Part shown: in pieces, positions 17,426 to 26,543 of the stretch
Position numbering within the stretch: position 1 is the first letter of the stretch
Layout of the letters: each line of letters begins with the position of its first letter
NCBI GenBank assembly: GCA_963832945.1
Contig: CAWHVV010000006.1
Location: 124,001 to 188,000, forward strand
Source of the DNA: JAFEDN01 sp963832945
Lineage (GTDB): Bacteria > Pseudomonadota > Gammaproteobacteria > Coxiellales > Coxiellaceae
DNA length: 64,000 nt
Direction: 5' to 3'
Translations under genes and position numbers: made by a program
The notes under the pieces: model-generated
Seen by the model: only the letters and a program-made list of their open reading frames with translations
Told to the model about the DNA's origin: nothing
The model's database searches: none

Positions 17426-19144
17426 ATGAAAGAAAATACAGAAATCACCCGTATTAGAGATACTGATCAACTAGCCATTGCTCACGCCTCCAGAATGATG
17501 ATAATGTCTTATGGAATTTGGGCCCACAGTTTAGAGAATCCGGAGACAGCCATTGAATCCAGGACCTTGATTAACGGGAAAATCGTAAAATTTGATTATC
17601 TTTCCAAAGAAGAATTAACCAAAAAAGTTGATTCTATCCTTAACGAAGAAAAACCTGAGCCTCTTAAATATTTAATCGACTCGCCTACTCAAAGAATCGA
17701 AGAGATTTCTTTACCTGACTTTAGTGATCTTGGCCCTTACAAAATAGAGCATTTCTACGGCTGGACCGGCCATGGCCAGGAATATCCCAGGCTGAATTCT
17801 TCGGTCAATGAAAAGGCATTAAGCGAAGCAGCGGAATCTTATATGGGTTCAGTGCTTTTATTTGAGGATGAAAAGAAACCTGAAGACCAAAAACTGTATA
17901 TCGTGTTTCGAGGCAGCCGTGGAGGAAATACCCAATTGGGAAGCATTATCGCCGCCACTCGAGGTAAAGGGACTCCTGACTGGGTAACGGACACCGATTT
18001 GGGTCCACATTTATCTATTAAAAAATCGTTGGGGTCAACACTCCATTTCAATGTTTTTTCAGGAAAACGTTTTGAAATTTATATGCACTCTGGTATTTCC
18101 AAGGCTTATTATTCTTGCAGGCAGGGAATAATTCAATGTTTAAGAAATTTGAAAATAAATAACTTGAATAATTTTAAAGGCCAGGTCATTGTCACCGGAC
18201 ATAGTTTGGGAGGTGGTCTGGCTACTGTTTGTGCGGCGGATCTTCGCGGTATATTTGCAATTGGCGATAACAGGACATTCAGTTTTCAATTTAGCAATAA
18301 AGAATTGTCTATAGACGATCCTGCTAAACTAACCTGTATTTCATTTAGCGCGCCGGCGGTGGGCAATGATTTATTTGCAAAAAAATATGCTGAATTGGTT
18401 CCACAAAACCTGCGCGTTTTGATTGATAGCGATCCGATTACGGCGGAATTTAAATCAACGCTTAACATTAATCATGTACACGGCAAAGTAGATTTAGCCG
18501 AATTATCAGAAGAATTACCTGAAGGTACGCTACCTAAACATTTGCAGTTTGGTTCTTTACTCGATGCCAAGGCACATGAACCTAACCGGGTGATGGAATT
18601 AGCCAATCTGCTCGCTGATCAAAAACACATTGTTCCCACTATGCGGACAGTGTCTAAAACTGATTTGCTGTTACATGCCAGTTTCAGTGATGAACTGATC
18701 AAAATGATTAATTGTGTGTCAAATAATAAAGACAGTAAAGATCTGGAGTCACCGAAAAATAAGTTGTTGGCATCGTATGGGGAATTACTGAATAACCTGT
18801 TGGATCTTAACACAGAGGCAGTAAAGTTTAGCAGTCTGTCGCGATTTCATGGGGATGGTAATATAAAAGAGTATATTAAATTACTGGATAAAATCATTGC
18901 TGCCAGCGATAAGATGCTTAAAATCCCAGTGGATAAAGGGCTGAGCCGCGATCTATTGGCCGCTTCTATCAGAAGAGGTGTGGCCTACATGCGAAGTGTA
19001 ACTAAAGATCAAAAAGAGCTGCTTTCAGACAAAGCTCCGGCATTAACTCGCCTGCATTTGTCGCGTATTTTCGTGTCGCCCTCAGATAAACCCAGTACTT
19101 CAGGTTCGTCAGAGATCTCGCAAGGTATGTCTTCTCAAGGATAA
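17426..19144 (+). CDS. Lipase class 3-domain protein, effector-like
   Basis: This encodes 572 residues. The alpha/beta-hydrolase core spans about 130-370. Y-I-V-F-R-G-S-R-G at 158-166 carries the oxyanion-hole region, and V-T-G-H-S-L-G-G-G-L-A at 256-266 gives Ser260 as nucleophile. D-S-D-P-I-T near 340 and a His near 353 (N-H-V-H-G) fit the remaining triad. The C-terminal 200 residues are helical with no recognised domain, ending in a Ser/Gly-rich tail. It has no Sec signal, which in this lineage often means secretion by a specialised system (inference). The upstream 200 bases are very AT-rich. It is convergent with the recombinase, 14 bases apart. Confidence 0.75.
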   Translation: MKENTEITRIRDTDQLAIAHASRMMIMSYGIWAHSLENPETAIESRTLINGKIVKFDYLSKEELTKKVDSILNEEKPEPLKYLIDSPTQRIEEISLPDFSDLGPYKIEHFYGWTGHGQEYPRLNSSVNEKALSEAAESYMGSVLLFEDEKKPEDQKLYIVFRGSRGGNTQLGSIIAATRGKGTPDWVTDTDLGPHLSIKKSLGSTLHFNVFSGKRFEIYMHSGISKAYYSCRQGIIQCLRNLKINNLNNFKGQVIVTGHSLGGGLATVCAADLRGIFAIGDNRTFSFQFSNKELSIDDPAKLTCISFSAPAVGNDLFAKKYAELVPQNLRVLIDSDPITAEFKSTLNINHVHGKVDLAELSEELPEGTLPKHLQFGSLLDAKAHEPNRVMELANLLADQKHIVPTMRTVSKTDLLLHASFSDELIKMINCVSNNKDSKDLESPKNKLLASYGELLNNLLDLNTEAVKFSSLSRFHGDGNIKEYIKLLDKIIAASDKMLKIPVDKGLSRDLLAASIRRGVAYMRSVTKDQKELLSDKAPALTRLHLSRIFVSPSDKPSTSGSSEISQGMSSQG

Positions 19145-19158
19145 ATGCGGGGCTTTCA

Positions 19159-20403
19159 TCACGCCGGTTCACTGATGCGTTTTTTTCTGGCGGAGTGATG
19201 CCGCTCACGGCGGTCTACGTCCACGTACCGATCGGTGATGAGTCCGGAGCTATGACCGGCGTCGTCACGAACGTGGTCACGTGGACGGTGTTTCACGTCA
19301 TCCGAGATTCCGGTATGCCGCAACCAATGAACAGTGGCTTCCATTAATGTTTCGGCTTCTTCGGTGAATCCATCCTCGCGCAGCCTCTCCATGGCATAAT
19401 CAAAACAACCCTGAACAATTCTGCGGACATAATTGGTGCTGCAAAGCGGTTCATTACTCTGGGTTTTGGGAAATATCGGTGTCTGATCCGCAGGAGTAGG
19501 CAACGATGTCAATTTTAGAAATTGACGCCAACGTTTTAATGCTGCCAGCATTGCATCGCTCACGGCAATTTCCCGTTCCTTATTGCCTTTGCCTACGGTA
19601 GTAAACCACCAGTTACCATCGCCGTCGCGATGAAAATCACTCATTTTCGGGGTCCAGCGGGAGGAGGCTGTTAATTCTGAAATGCGTAGATACATGGAAT
19701 AAAGCGCCGACATCATAAATAAAGTGCGTTCATGCTGATGGGGTTCCCGGGCCGCCATAATTTCCGCGCTTTCAATCACGTACTGCCATTGCAGTTCTGA
19801 CAGGCGCCTGATTTTTTTAGCGCCCTGCTGTTTATGGATAAATTTACTTTTTTGGCGGATTAAGGCCACAGGATTTGTGGAAATATATTCTTCCTGTAAA
19901 AGATAATTAAAAAAAGTGCTTAAAATTGGGAAAATTTCCTTAATGCTGCCATGAGATAAATTAAATCTTTTTGAACTGGGAGATTTTCCTAAACGGTGCG
20001 CCGACTTGGAAACCGTGGCGACGAACGGCCGCCATTCAGAATTGGGTATTCGCATTCCGCCGCTAAGAATAAATCGGGGCGCTTTTACAGTGCCTATCCA
20101 CGCCAGCGGGGGATGTTGACAAAATTCGATGTATTGCTCGATATCGCCGCGATTCAGGTTTTTTAAGCATTTATTGGCAATAAGAGAACTCCATTGCAGC
20201 AACCTTTCAACTTCGCGCCGGTACGAATTGAAAGTCCCTTTACTGCCGCGATAACATTTTAAAAAAGCGCGGGTATAGGTAAAGTCTTCGGAATTGACGT
20301 TCTGATTGAGGACGAAAGTAACCGGCGTTGAATCTATTTGCTCAAGACTGTCAAAAAGAGGTAACGGAAGTTTGGCTGTTTTCATATTCCAATTTTGTCT
20401 CAA
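19159..20403 (-). CDS. Tyrosine site-specific recombinase
   Basis: This encodes 414 residues. The catalytic set is complete: Arg in Y-L-R-I-S-E-L near 240, Lys in G-K-G-N-K-E near 285, H-W-L-R-H-T-G near 368, G-H-S-S near 391 and Tyr in T-D-R-Y-V-D near 400. An N-terminal SAM-like core-binding domain precedes it. No phage or conjugation gene adjoins it and no tRNA is nearby, so no attachment site can be named. It could be a chromosomal orphan recombinase or the remains of an island that carried the adjacent lipase gene. A second in-frame ATG is six codons downstream of the first. Confidence 0.85.
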   Translation of the reverse strand: MRQNWNMKTAKLPLPLFDSLEQIDSTPVTFVLNQNVNSEDFTYTRAFLKCYRGSKGTFNSYRREVERLLQWSSLIANKCLKNLNRGDIEQYIEFCQHPPLAWIGTVKAPRFILSGGMRIPNSEWRPFVATVSKSAHRLGKSPSSKRFNLSHGSIKEIFPILSTFFNYLLQEEYISTNPVALIRQKSKFIHKQQGAKKIRRLSELQWQYVIESAEIMAAREPHQHERTLFMMSALYSMYLRISELTASSRWTPKMSDFHRDGDGNWWFTTVGKGNKEREIAVSDAMLAALKRWRQFLKLTSLPTPADQTPIFPKTQSNEPLCSTNYVRRIVQGCFDYAMERLREDGFTEEAETLMEATVHWLRHTGISDDVKHRPRDHVRDDAGHSSGLITDRYVDVDRRERHHSARKKRISEPA

Positions 20404-20427
20404 ATAGCGAAAAACAGCAATAGAATT

Positions 20428-21525
20428 TCATCCACCTAAAAATTTTCCAAGGGGTGTGAGCGAGCGAATGTTGTTACAGAATATTTTCAAAATAGATATT
20501 AGCGGAATGGCGATTAATGCTCCCGTAACCCCCCACATCCATCCGCCGAAAATAACGCCGGTGAAAATGATGACGGGATGTAACGTTAAACTTCGGCTCA
20601 AAACCAAAGGCACAATAAAGTTACCCGTGAGCGAAGTGATAACAAAGAAACTGATGGGTGGTAACAAAATCTGGGGAGCATCATTAAATATAATGAGCGA
20701 GGTAATTGCACAAAGAATGGTGCCGATAACGACACCGATATAAGGAATGAATTCCAGAACTCCTGCCAGTATCCCCCATAAAATGGGAGCGGGCATTTGC
20801 AGGAAATACATGACGGTGGAGATCACCAGCGCCAGTCCTATACCCGTCACTGTTTTTATCAACAGGAAATAAGAAATTTGCTTTTTTATTTCCCGGGCGA
20901 TAATGACCGCTTCTTTTTTTTTCTTCAATGTAGGCTGGATTTCAATAGTTTTTTTCAAAAGAAAATCTCCGGAAGCCAACAAAAAATATAAAATAAAAAA
21001 AATCACTCCCAGCTGCGCAAAAAAATCACCGGTGGAAGTGAAAATTGAACTGAAAGGACCGACGCCGGAGGGTTTAACCGTAACAGTCGGCGTCTGTTCT
21101 TCTGGAGAAGTCGTCGTTTTTTCAATTTGCTTACGGATACTAAAAACGCCTGTGATGGCTTTTTCAATTGGTTTTTTTAATATTTCTATTTTTGAGGAGA
21201 TTACGGAAAAATTTTCCGGTCCCTTCGCCAGCCATTCGTTTACAGGTCCTGACACCCTGTAAAAGCCATAGCCAATCGTTCCTAAAAAAACCAGAATCAC
21301 TAACAAAGCGCTGATCGATTCAGGAATATGGAATTTTTTCAATAATCGTACCAGCGGCGTTAACAGGAAATTTAATAAAATGGCGACAACGATAGGTAAA
21401 AAAATGGCTCGGGCAAAAAATAAAGTATAAAAACAGGCAAGAATGAATAACCCATTTAAGGCCTTCGCACTTTTCCGTGAACGTGGGTGATCAAAATACT
21501 TGCGAGGTAAGGGTCTATAGTTCAT
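20428..21525 (-). CDS. AI-2E/PerM-family membrane permease
   Basis: This encodes 365 residues with about seven or eight hydrophobic segments. The order is two N-terminal helices, a soluble periplasmic section around 90-180 rich in K, E and T, then a C-terminal membrane bundle. P-A-P-I-L-W-G-I-L-A-G-V-L-E-F-I-P-Y-I-G is the family signature, followed by G-W-M-W-G-V-T-G-A-L-I-A-I-P. Members include TqsA-like exporters and Na+/H+ antiporters; the substrate here is unknown. It is co-directional with the recombinase, 24 bases apart, and has copy B of the mobile repeat 34 bases upstream. Confidence 0.88.
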   Translation of the reverse strand: MNYRPLPRKYFDHPRSRKSAKALNGLFILACFYTLFFARAIFLPIVVAILLNFLLTPLVRLLKKFHIPESISALLVILVFLGTIGYGFYRVSGPVNEWLAKGPENFSVISSKIEILKKPIEKAITGVFSIRKQIEKTTTSPEEQTPTVTVKPSGVGPFSSIFTSTGDFFAQLGVIFFILYFLLASGDFLLKKTIEIQPTLKKKKEAVIIAREIKKQISYFLLIKTVTGIGLALVISTVMYFLQMPAPILWGILAGVLEFIPYIGVVIGTILCAITSLIIFNDAPQILLPPISFFVITSLTGNFIVPLVLSRSLTLHPVIIFTGVIFGGWMWGVTGALIAIPLISILKIFCNNIRSLTPLGKFLGG

Positions 21526-21559
21526 GTAATTAGCATAGTCAATTTTACGGTTATTTGCT

Positions 21560-21773
21560 CAGCAATTCCCGCTGAGTACAGCGAAAATTGCTTCCTTTTT
21601 TATCCTGCGCTCGGCGGAGCCGATGCTCGGAATGAAGGGGAAGCGCCTCGCGCGCTCCCCCTTGCGATCCCCCATGGCGCAGAGAATTTTCTGCGAAAAT
21701 TATTTTTCTTTATGAAAAATTTCTCCAATATTTCATTCACTTAAATTCACTTTATACTCAGCGGGAATTGCTG
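21560..21773. mobile_element. Non-autonomous element, copy B, variant right end
   Basis: The left 110 bases match copy A. The GC-rich hairpin is different (AAGGGGAAGCGC with GCGCTCCCCCTT, one mismatch). The right 50 bases have diverged but still end GGGAATTGCTG. No target duplication is visible (TTATTTGCT on the left, CCTCAATAT on the right), which suggests an older or recombined insertion. It lies between perM and the small membrane protein gene at 21857. Confidence 0.8.
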
Positions 21774-21856
21774 CCTCAATATCCGCATCGCCCTTTATGA
21801 TATTTTATAATTTTAGCCTATAATTATATTTGGAAAATTTTAGTGGGAGAATGAAT

Positions 21857-22042
21857 ATGTCTTTAATCATGGTTATCCTGGTTCTCATTGTTGTGGGTGT
21901 TATATTGTGGTTGATCAACGCCTTTATCCCTATGGCGCGCCCGATCAAGGCAATATTAAATGCGGTTGTAGTCATTTGTGTCATCATTTGGCTTTTATCG
22001 GTATTCGGATTAATTGGCAATGTACCGTTCCATCTTAAATAA
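21857..22042 (+). CDS. Small two-helix membrane protein (Thivi_2564-like)
   Basis: From ATG 21857 the product has about 61 residues. GGGAG at 21845-21849 favours this ATG over one six bases earlier. Two hydrophobic helices (I-M-V-I-L-V-L-I-V-V-G-V-I-L-W and A-V-V-V-I-C-V-I-I-W-L-L) are joined by a short polar loop N-A-F-I-P-M-A-R-P-I-K. This resembles the small Thivi_2564-family inner-membrane proteins of proteobacteria, whose function is unknown. Confidence 0.7.
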   Translation: MSLIMVILVLIVVGVILWLINAFIPMARPIKAILNAVVVICVIIWLLSVFGLIGNVPFHLK

Positions 22043-22172
22043 TTTATGAGTTTGACAGTCAGGCGCCGGTAGCCTAAAGTTATTTTAGTATTCAGCGATT
22101 TTATCGCTGAAATTAAGGGAAAAAACGAGTTCTAACGTTTTTTTTTCAAGAACTAAATCTAAGGAGATTACA

Positions 22173-22367
22173 ATGGAAATTCGATGCTTAAATCCGCAAA
22201 ACAATAACCAAAATGAAAAACCTCAACGTCAAAATAAAGGCCAGGATCGCCCAGACCGTGATGTTCATCGTGAAGATCAACGCAAAAACCCCAATCAGCC
22301 TCGCGAAGGCGGTCAGAGACCAGGTCAAAGCCAGGGTCAAGACCGGGACCGTCAAGACCGTCAGTAG
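22173..22367 (+). CDS. Small, highly charged low-complexity protein
   Basis: This encodes 64 residues, almost all Q, N, R, D, K, G, P and E, with repeated G-Q and D-R units and no hydrophobic core. A strong ribosome-binding site (AAGGAG) lies 7 bases before the ATG, and a good terminator follows (22395-22429), so it is probably a real gene. It should be intrinsically disordered. No function is recognised. Confidence 0.6.
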   Translation: MEIRCLNPQNNNQNEKPQRQNKGQDRPDRDVHREDQRKNPNQPREGGQRPGQSQGQDRDRQDRQ

Positions 22368-22394
22368 AATTTTAGCTATCTAATCTAATTCGCA

Positions 22395-22429
22395 GCGGCC
22401 GTACTTTTGTTTTTGTTAAGTACGGCCGT
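22395..22429 (+). terminator. Intrinsic terminator hairpin
   Basis: GCGGCCGTACTT pairs with AAGTACGGCCGT around a T-rich loop. GTCGTTTT follows. It is about 30 bases past the stop of the low-complexity gene and 70 bases before the lipoprotein gene. Confidence 0.75.
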
Positions 22430-22453
22430 TGTCGTTTTAGGGGGGCTTTGTGC

Positions 22454-22459
22454 TATACT
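22454..22459 (+). promoter_or_regulatory. Candidate -10 box for the glycine-zipper lipoprotein
   Basis: TATACT lies 40 bases before the ATG at 22499. A poor -35 (TTGTCG near 22429) is 19 bases upstream inside the terminator stem. It is a plausible but weak promoter. Confidence 0.3.
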
Positions 22460-22498
22460 TAATCAATAGTAAAATTGGAGTCAAATTAAGGAGTAAAT

Positions 22499-22954
22499 AT
22501 GAAAAAAGTAATTACCTTAACGGTGGTAGCGGTCACTGCTGCGGGCCTTGCCGTTTCAGGATGTACCCCCGGAAATAACGTTCCTGGTTCTACCGCCGCT
22601 GGTGCTGTGGCGGGTGGATTAGCCGGAGGATTATTATTTAAAGGCAGTGCGGCTGGCATTATTGGCGGCGCCCTGCTCGGTGGTATTATAGGTAACGCAA
22701 TCGGTAATCAGATGGATGCCCGGGATCGCGCATATATGCAAAACGCCATTATCGTCACTCCTGTGCATGAAACCGTTGTATGGACGAACGAAGATACCGG
22801 CGTTACATATCGGGTAACTCCTACCAGAAATTACTATTATGAAGGCAATTATTGCCGCGAATACACCAGCCGGGTTTACTTAAATGGAAGATGGCAGACA
22901 GCGTATGGACGTACCTGTCGATATCCGGATAACACCTGGAGAGTCATTGGCTGA
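22499..22954 (+). CDS. Glycine-zipper surface lipoprotein (17-kDa antigen type)
   Basis: This encodes 151 residues with AAGGAG before the ATG. A signal peptide ends L-A-V-S-G-C, with Cys22 as the lipidation site. Residues 30-70 are a glycine zipper (repeated A-G-G-L-A-G-G, G-G-A-L-L-G-G-I-I-G), then a beta-rich C-terminal domain with conserved-looking Trp, Tyr and two Cys. This matches the rickettsial 17-kDa antigen/SmpA-like lipoprotein group in the outer membrane. The 3' end overlaps possible upstream starts of hemB, but the preferred hemB start lies just after the stop. Confidence 0.8.
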   Translation: MKKVITLTVVAVTAAGLAVSGCTPGNNVPGSTAAGAVAGGLAGGLLFKGSAAGIIGGALLGGIIGNAIGNQMDARDRAYMQNAIIVTPVHETVVWTNEDTGVTYRVTPTRNYYYEGNYCREYTSRVYLNGRWQTAYGRTCRYPDNTWRVIG

Positions 22955-22967
22955 TGCAACTCACATT

Positions 22968-23972
22968 ATGGTAAACGCGCCGCTTCCCAAAATAAGGATG
23001 CGGCGCTTGCGCCATCCCGCCAATTTACGTGCGCTAGTTCGCGAAAATCGTTTATTGGTAGACAATTTAGTGTTGCCTCTTTTTATTAAAGAAGGGCGCG
23101 ACATTAAAAATCCCATTAATTCGCTTACCGGACATTATCAATTCAGTATTGACCGTTTGCGCGAGGAAATTCAGGAAATTTCTGATCTCAATATTCCCGC
23201 GGTCATTTTATTCGGCATTCCTTTGCATAAAGACTCTCAAGGCTCGTCGGCGTTATCCAGTCATGGGGTCATTCAATCCGCTATTACCGCCATTAAAGAA
23301 TGGGCGCCGGAATTAGTGGTCATTTCAGATTTGTGTTTCTGCGAGTATACCGATCATGGACACTGTGGGGTCATTGCTTCTCATCAGCGGGGAGAAGTGA
23401 TCGTCGATAATGACGCCACACTTTCATTATTGGCACAACAGGCAGTCAGCCATGCGCGCGCCGGAGCGGATATCATTGCTCCCAGCGGGATGATGGATGG
23501 TATGGTGCAGGCTATCCGTCACGGCCTCGATCAAAATGGATTTATGCAAATCCCGATCTTAAGTTACGCTGTAAAATATGCTTCGGCTTTTTACGGTCCT
23601 TTTCGTGAAGCAGCCGGTAGCGGCGCCCCCCGGCACGGCGGCAGACAGACTTATCAGATGGATCCGGCGAATGCCCAAAACGGTATTCGTGAAGCGGAGC
23701 TGGACGTCGAGGAAGGAGCGGACATGCTCATGGTCAAGCCGGCCCATACTTATCTTGATATGATATATCGAATCAAACAGCGGTTTCCTGCTATTCCCCT
23801 GGGGGCTTATCACGTCAGCGGAGAATATGCGATGATCAAGGCGGCAGCCGCGCAGGGATGGATAGACGAAGAACGCGCCATGCTCGAATCGCTGATTGCT
23901 ATTAAACGCGCCGGTGCGGATTTCATTATCACTTATTATGCAAAAAAATTCGCTCGGAGGGAAAAAACGTGA
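22968..23972 (+). CDS. hemB: Delta-aminolevulinic acid dehydratase (porphobilinogen synthase)
   Basis: From ATG 22968 the product has 334 residues, the usual HemB length; earlier in-frame starts fall inside the lipoprotein gene. It condenses two 5-aminolevulinate molecules into porphobilinogen. D-L-C-F-C-E-Y-T-D-H-G-H-C-G carries the cysteines of the zinc-type active site. The two Schiff-base lysines are in S-Y-A-V-K-Y-A-S and M-L-M-V-K-P-A. It overlaps nagK (GTGA), so haem synthesis and GlcNAc use share a transcript here. The start lacks a good ribosome-binding site. Confidence 0.95.
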   Translation: MVNAPLPKIRMRRLRHPANLRALVRENRLLVDNLVLPLFIKEGRDIKNPINSLTGHYQFSIDRLREEIQEISDLNIPAVILFGIPLHKDSQGSSALSSHGVIQSAITAIKEWAPELVVISDLCFCEYTDHGHCGVIASHQRGEVIVDNDATLSLLAQQAVSHARAGADIIAPSGMMDGMVQAIRHGLDQNGFMQIPILSYAVKYASAFYGPFREAAGSGAPRHGGRQTYQMDPANAQNGIREAELDVEEGADMLMVKPAHTYLDMIYRIKQRFPAIPLGAYHVSGEYAMIKAAAAQGWIDEERAMLESLIAIKRAGADFIITYYAKKFARREKT

Positions 23973-24877
23973 CTAAGAATATATTTATTGGGGCAGACGG
24001 TGGTGGCACCAAAACCAAAATTATTGTCGAAAACGAAGAGGGCTTATTATTGGGCCAAGCTAAGAGCGGCCCAGCCAACATTCGCAATTCAGTGGATCAG
24101 GCCTGGATTTCCATTGACGCCGGTGTAAAAGAAGCTTTAAATCAGGCTAATCTTGATCCTGCCGACCCTAATTATCGTTTCCATATCGGACTCGGCCTGG
24201 CAGGCACCGAAGATCCGGTGGCGTCGCAGGCGTTTTTATCCAGGTCCTATTTTTTCACGACTTTAGTGCTGGATTCCGATGCTTACGCCGCCTGTCTCGG
24301 AGTCCACGAATGTCAGGATGGCGCCATTATTATCATCGGCACCGGCGTGGTGGGTTACGAATTATATCACAATAAAAGATACGTCGTCGGCGGCTGGGGT
24401 TTTCCCCAGGGCGATACCGGTGGCGGAGCCTGGCTGGGTCTGGAAGCCGTGCGCTTAACTTTCAAAAATATCGACGGACGGGTAGAGGAAACGCCTTTAT
24501 TAAAAGCGATTTTTGCTTATTTTGGCAACGATATTGGAAAAATCATCTCCTGGTCTACGAAAGCGCGGCCTGTGGATTTTGCCTCACTGGCGCCTATTGT
24601 TATCGAATACATCCAGAGAGAAGACACCCACGCCCTCGCGCTTATTGAATCCGCCGCCAGAGAAATAGACCAGATCGCCTGGGCGATGGATAAGCGCCTG
24701 CCCGCGGGACATCCGGCGCTGCCCTGCTCATTACTGGGAGGCGTCGCGCCGTTTATTCAGCCCCGCGTCGGTGAAGCCTTAAGAAACCGGTTAGTGCCGC
24801 GAAAACACGATGCGACAAAGGGGGCTATTTACATGATTCGCCGTAAAGTACTGGGTGAAAACCGCGCTTTAGATTAG
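23969..24877 (+). CDS. nagK: N-acetylglucosamine kinase, BadF/BcrA ATPase family
   Basis: At 302 residues this starts at GTG overlapping the hemB stop. It has the ASKHA fold. G-A-D-G-G-G-T-K-T-K near 8-17 is the phosphate-1 motif, I-I-I-I-G-T-G-V-V-G near 115 is phosphate 2, and G-G-W-G-F-P-Q-G-D-T-G-G-G-A-W-L-G is the BadF-family signature. With nagB-II and nagA downstream, phosphorylation of GlcNAc to GlcNAc-6-P is the likely reaction. A glucosamine kinase is the alternative. The symbol rests on context. Confidence 0.82.
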   Translation: MTKNIFIGADGGGTKTKIIVENEEGLLLGQAKSGPANIRNSVDQAWISIDAGVKEALNQANLDPADPNYRFHIGLGLAGTEDPVASQAFLSRSYFFTTLVLDSDAYAACLGVHECQDGAIIIIGTGVVGYELYHNKRYVVGGWGFPQGDTGGGAWLGLEAVRLTFKNIDGRVEETPLLKAIFAYFGNDIGKIISWSTKARPVDFASLAPIVIEYIQREDTHALALIESAAREIDQIAWAMDKRLPAGHPALPCSLLGGVAPFIQPRVGEALRNRLVPRKHDATKGAIYMIRRKVLGENRALD

Positions 24878-24887
24878 AATATGGGGC

Positions 24888-25463
24888 ATGGAACAGATTG
24901 AATCCGTATTGCAAATTTTGGTGGCGACCATTCGCGAGAATTTAAGTTTTCTGCTGGGCATAGTTATTGTTTTATGGATAGTGCAGCTGATTAATAAACT
25001 GTTGGGATACCGTCTCAATTATTTGGGCATTATTCCACGTACCGGCAGAGGCTTAACCGGCATTTTTTTTTCTCCATTCCTGCACGGCGACGCCAATCAT
25101 CTTTTTTTTAATACCATTCCGCTGGTGGTGTTAGCCTGTTTTGTATTAGTGGGTGGTCAGCCGCTGTTTTGGCGGGTGAGTATCGCCATTATTCTGATAT
25201 CCGGCGCGCTCATCTGGTTATTTGGTCGTAAGGCTATTCATATTGGCGCCAGTTCTTTAATTACGGGTTATTGGGGATATTTACTAATAAACGCCTGGCG
25301 TCAACCGGGCGTGATGACGGTGATATTGGCAATTATCTGTCTGTATTATTTTGGCGGCTTATTTTTCGGTTTATTTCCTACCAAAGAAAAAGTATCCTTT
25401 GAAGGTCATTTATTCGGATGCCTCGCCGGGGTTGCCACTAATTATTTATTTCCCATGTCTTAG
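24888..25463 (+). CDS. Rhomboid-family intramembrane serine protease
   Basis: This encodes 191 residues with six hydrophobic segments. F-L-H-G-D-A-N-H-L-F-F-N near 60-75 contains the oxyanion-side His/Asn region. G-A-S-S-L-I-T-G-Y near 120 gives the catalytic Ser, and E-G-H-L-F-G-C-L-A-G near 170 gives the catalytic His, so the protease looks active. Its substrates are unknown. It lies inside the GlcNAc run, 10 bases from each neighbour, an unusual position for a rhomboid. Confidence 0.85.
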   Translation: MEQIESVLQILVATIRENLSFLLGIVIVLWIVQLINKLLGYRLNYLGIIPRTGRGLTGIFFSPFLHGDANHLFFNTIPLVVLACFVLVGGQPLFWRVSIAIILISGALIWLFGRKAIHIGASSLITGYWGYLLINAWRQPGVMTVILAIICLYYFGGLFFGLFPTKEKVSFEGHLFGCLAGVATNYLFPMS

Positions 25464-25472
25464 AGGATTTTT

Positions 25473-26522
25473 ATGCCGGCAACGATACGAATGATTCAGG
25501 AAGCTTTACAGTCGCCCGCGGTCGTGGCGAAACAATTTCAGTCCAATGAAGAAATATGGGAAGATCTGAGTCGCCGATTAAAGAAAATCGAAATTCCGTA
25601 CGTCCTGACGGTGGCGCGAGGCAGTTCCGACCATGCAGCTACCTTTGCCAAATATCTCTTCGAAACCCAGTTAGGATTGACGACAGCTTCCGCCGCGCCA
25701 TCCGTGGTGACGCTTTATCAAAGCCGTCAGAAACTCAAAAATTGTCTGGTTTTGGCCTTGTCGCAATCGGGAGAGAGCCCTGATATCTGTGAAGTTTTTT
25801 CCGTGGCGCGGCAGCAGGGAGCCATTACGGTGGCTTTGGTCAACCGGGAATCTTCTCAATTGGCCAAAATTGCCGAGTATGTTTTGCCCTTATGGGCAGG
25901 TGAAGAGCAATCAGTGGCGGCCACCAAAAGTTACATTGCCATGTTAGCGGCCTTATTGCAGGGTGTCGCTATCGCCGCAGAAAATGCGCATTTGCGCGAA
26001 TGTTTGCGCAGATTACCCGATTTATTGCAGGCCAGTTGTCAAATGGATTGGTCTATTGGGGCTAAAATTCTGCATGACCAGCAGGATTTATTGATTATCG
26101 GTCGGGGTTTTGGTTTCCCGATAGCTTTGGAAGCGGCATTAAAATGCAAAGAGACGGCGGCCCTGCACGCGGAAGCCTTTAGCAGCGCCGAAGTCCAGCA
26201 CGGCCCCATGGCCCTAGTGAAAGCGAATTATCCGGTATTATTGTTTTGCCAGGACGATGTGACTTTTAGCGCCAATACCGCACTGATGAACAAACTGTAT
26301 CACCTTGGCAGCCGTACATTAGTCATTTTACCTAAAAATCTGGAATCCACTGATCTGGCAAGTATGGCGACTATTTTACCTCTGCCACCCAGCGTCCATG
26401 GGTTACTGGATCCCGTGCTGGCCATTCAGGCCTTTTACCTGATGGCAGCTGAATTGGCAATTTTAAGAGGGTATAATCCTGATCAGCCGGCAAATTTACA
26501 GAAAATAACCAAAACGCGCTGA
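25473..26522 (+). CDS. nagB-II: SIS-domain glucosamine-6-phosphate deaminase (NagB-II type)
   Basis: At 349 residues this has two SIS domains and no glutaminase domain. A-R-G-S-S-D-H-A-A near 50 and S-Q-S-G-E-S-P-D near 100 are sugar-phosphate-binding loops. A second set lies near 205-250 (I-G-R-G-F-G-F-P-I-A-L-E-A-A-L-K-C-K-E-T and A-E-A-F-S-S-A-E-V-Q-H-G-P). This is the GlmS-like isomerase/deaminase that replaces NagB in many gammaproteobacteria. It converts GlcN-6-P to fructose-6-P and ammonia and fits between nagK and nagA. Confidence 0.87.
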   Translation: MPATIRMIQEALQSPAVVAKQFQSNEEIWEDLSRRLKKIEIPYVLTVARGSSDHAATFAKYLFETQLGLTTASAAPSVVTLYQSRQKLKNCLVLALSQSGESPDICEVFSVARQQGAITVALVNRESSQLAKIAEYVLPLWAGEEQSVAATKSYIAMLAALLQGVAIAAENAHLRECLRRLPDLLQASCQMDWSIGAKILHDQQDLLIIGRGFGFPIALEAALKCKETAALHAEAFSSAEVQHGPMALVKANYPVLLFCQDDVTFSANTALMNKLYHLGSRTLVILPKNLESTDLASMATILPLPPSVHGLLDPVLAIQAFYLMAAELAILRGYNPDQPANLQKITKTR

Positions 26523-26543
26523 CTTTTAGGGGGTTTAGGCAAT

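Noticed and set aside
22884..22967. Longer N-terminus for HemB
   Set aside because: It lies inside the end of the lipoprotein gene in another frame and has no counterpart in the HemB family; ATG 22968 gives normal length.
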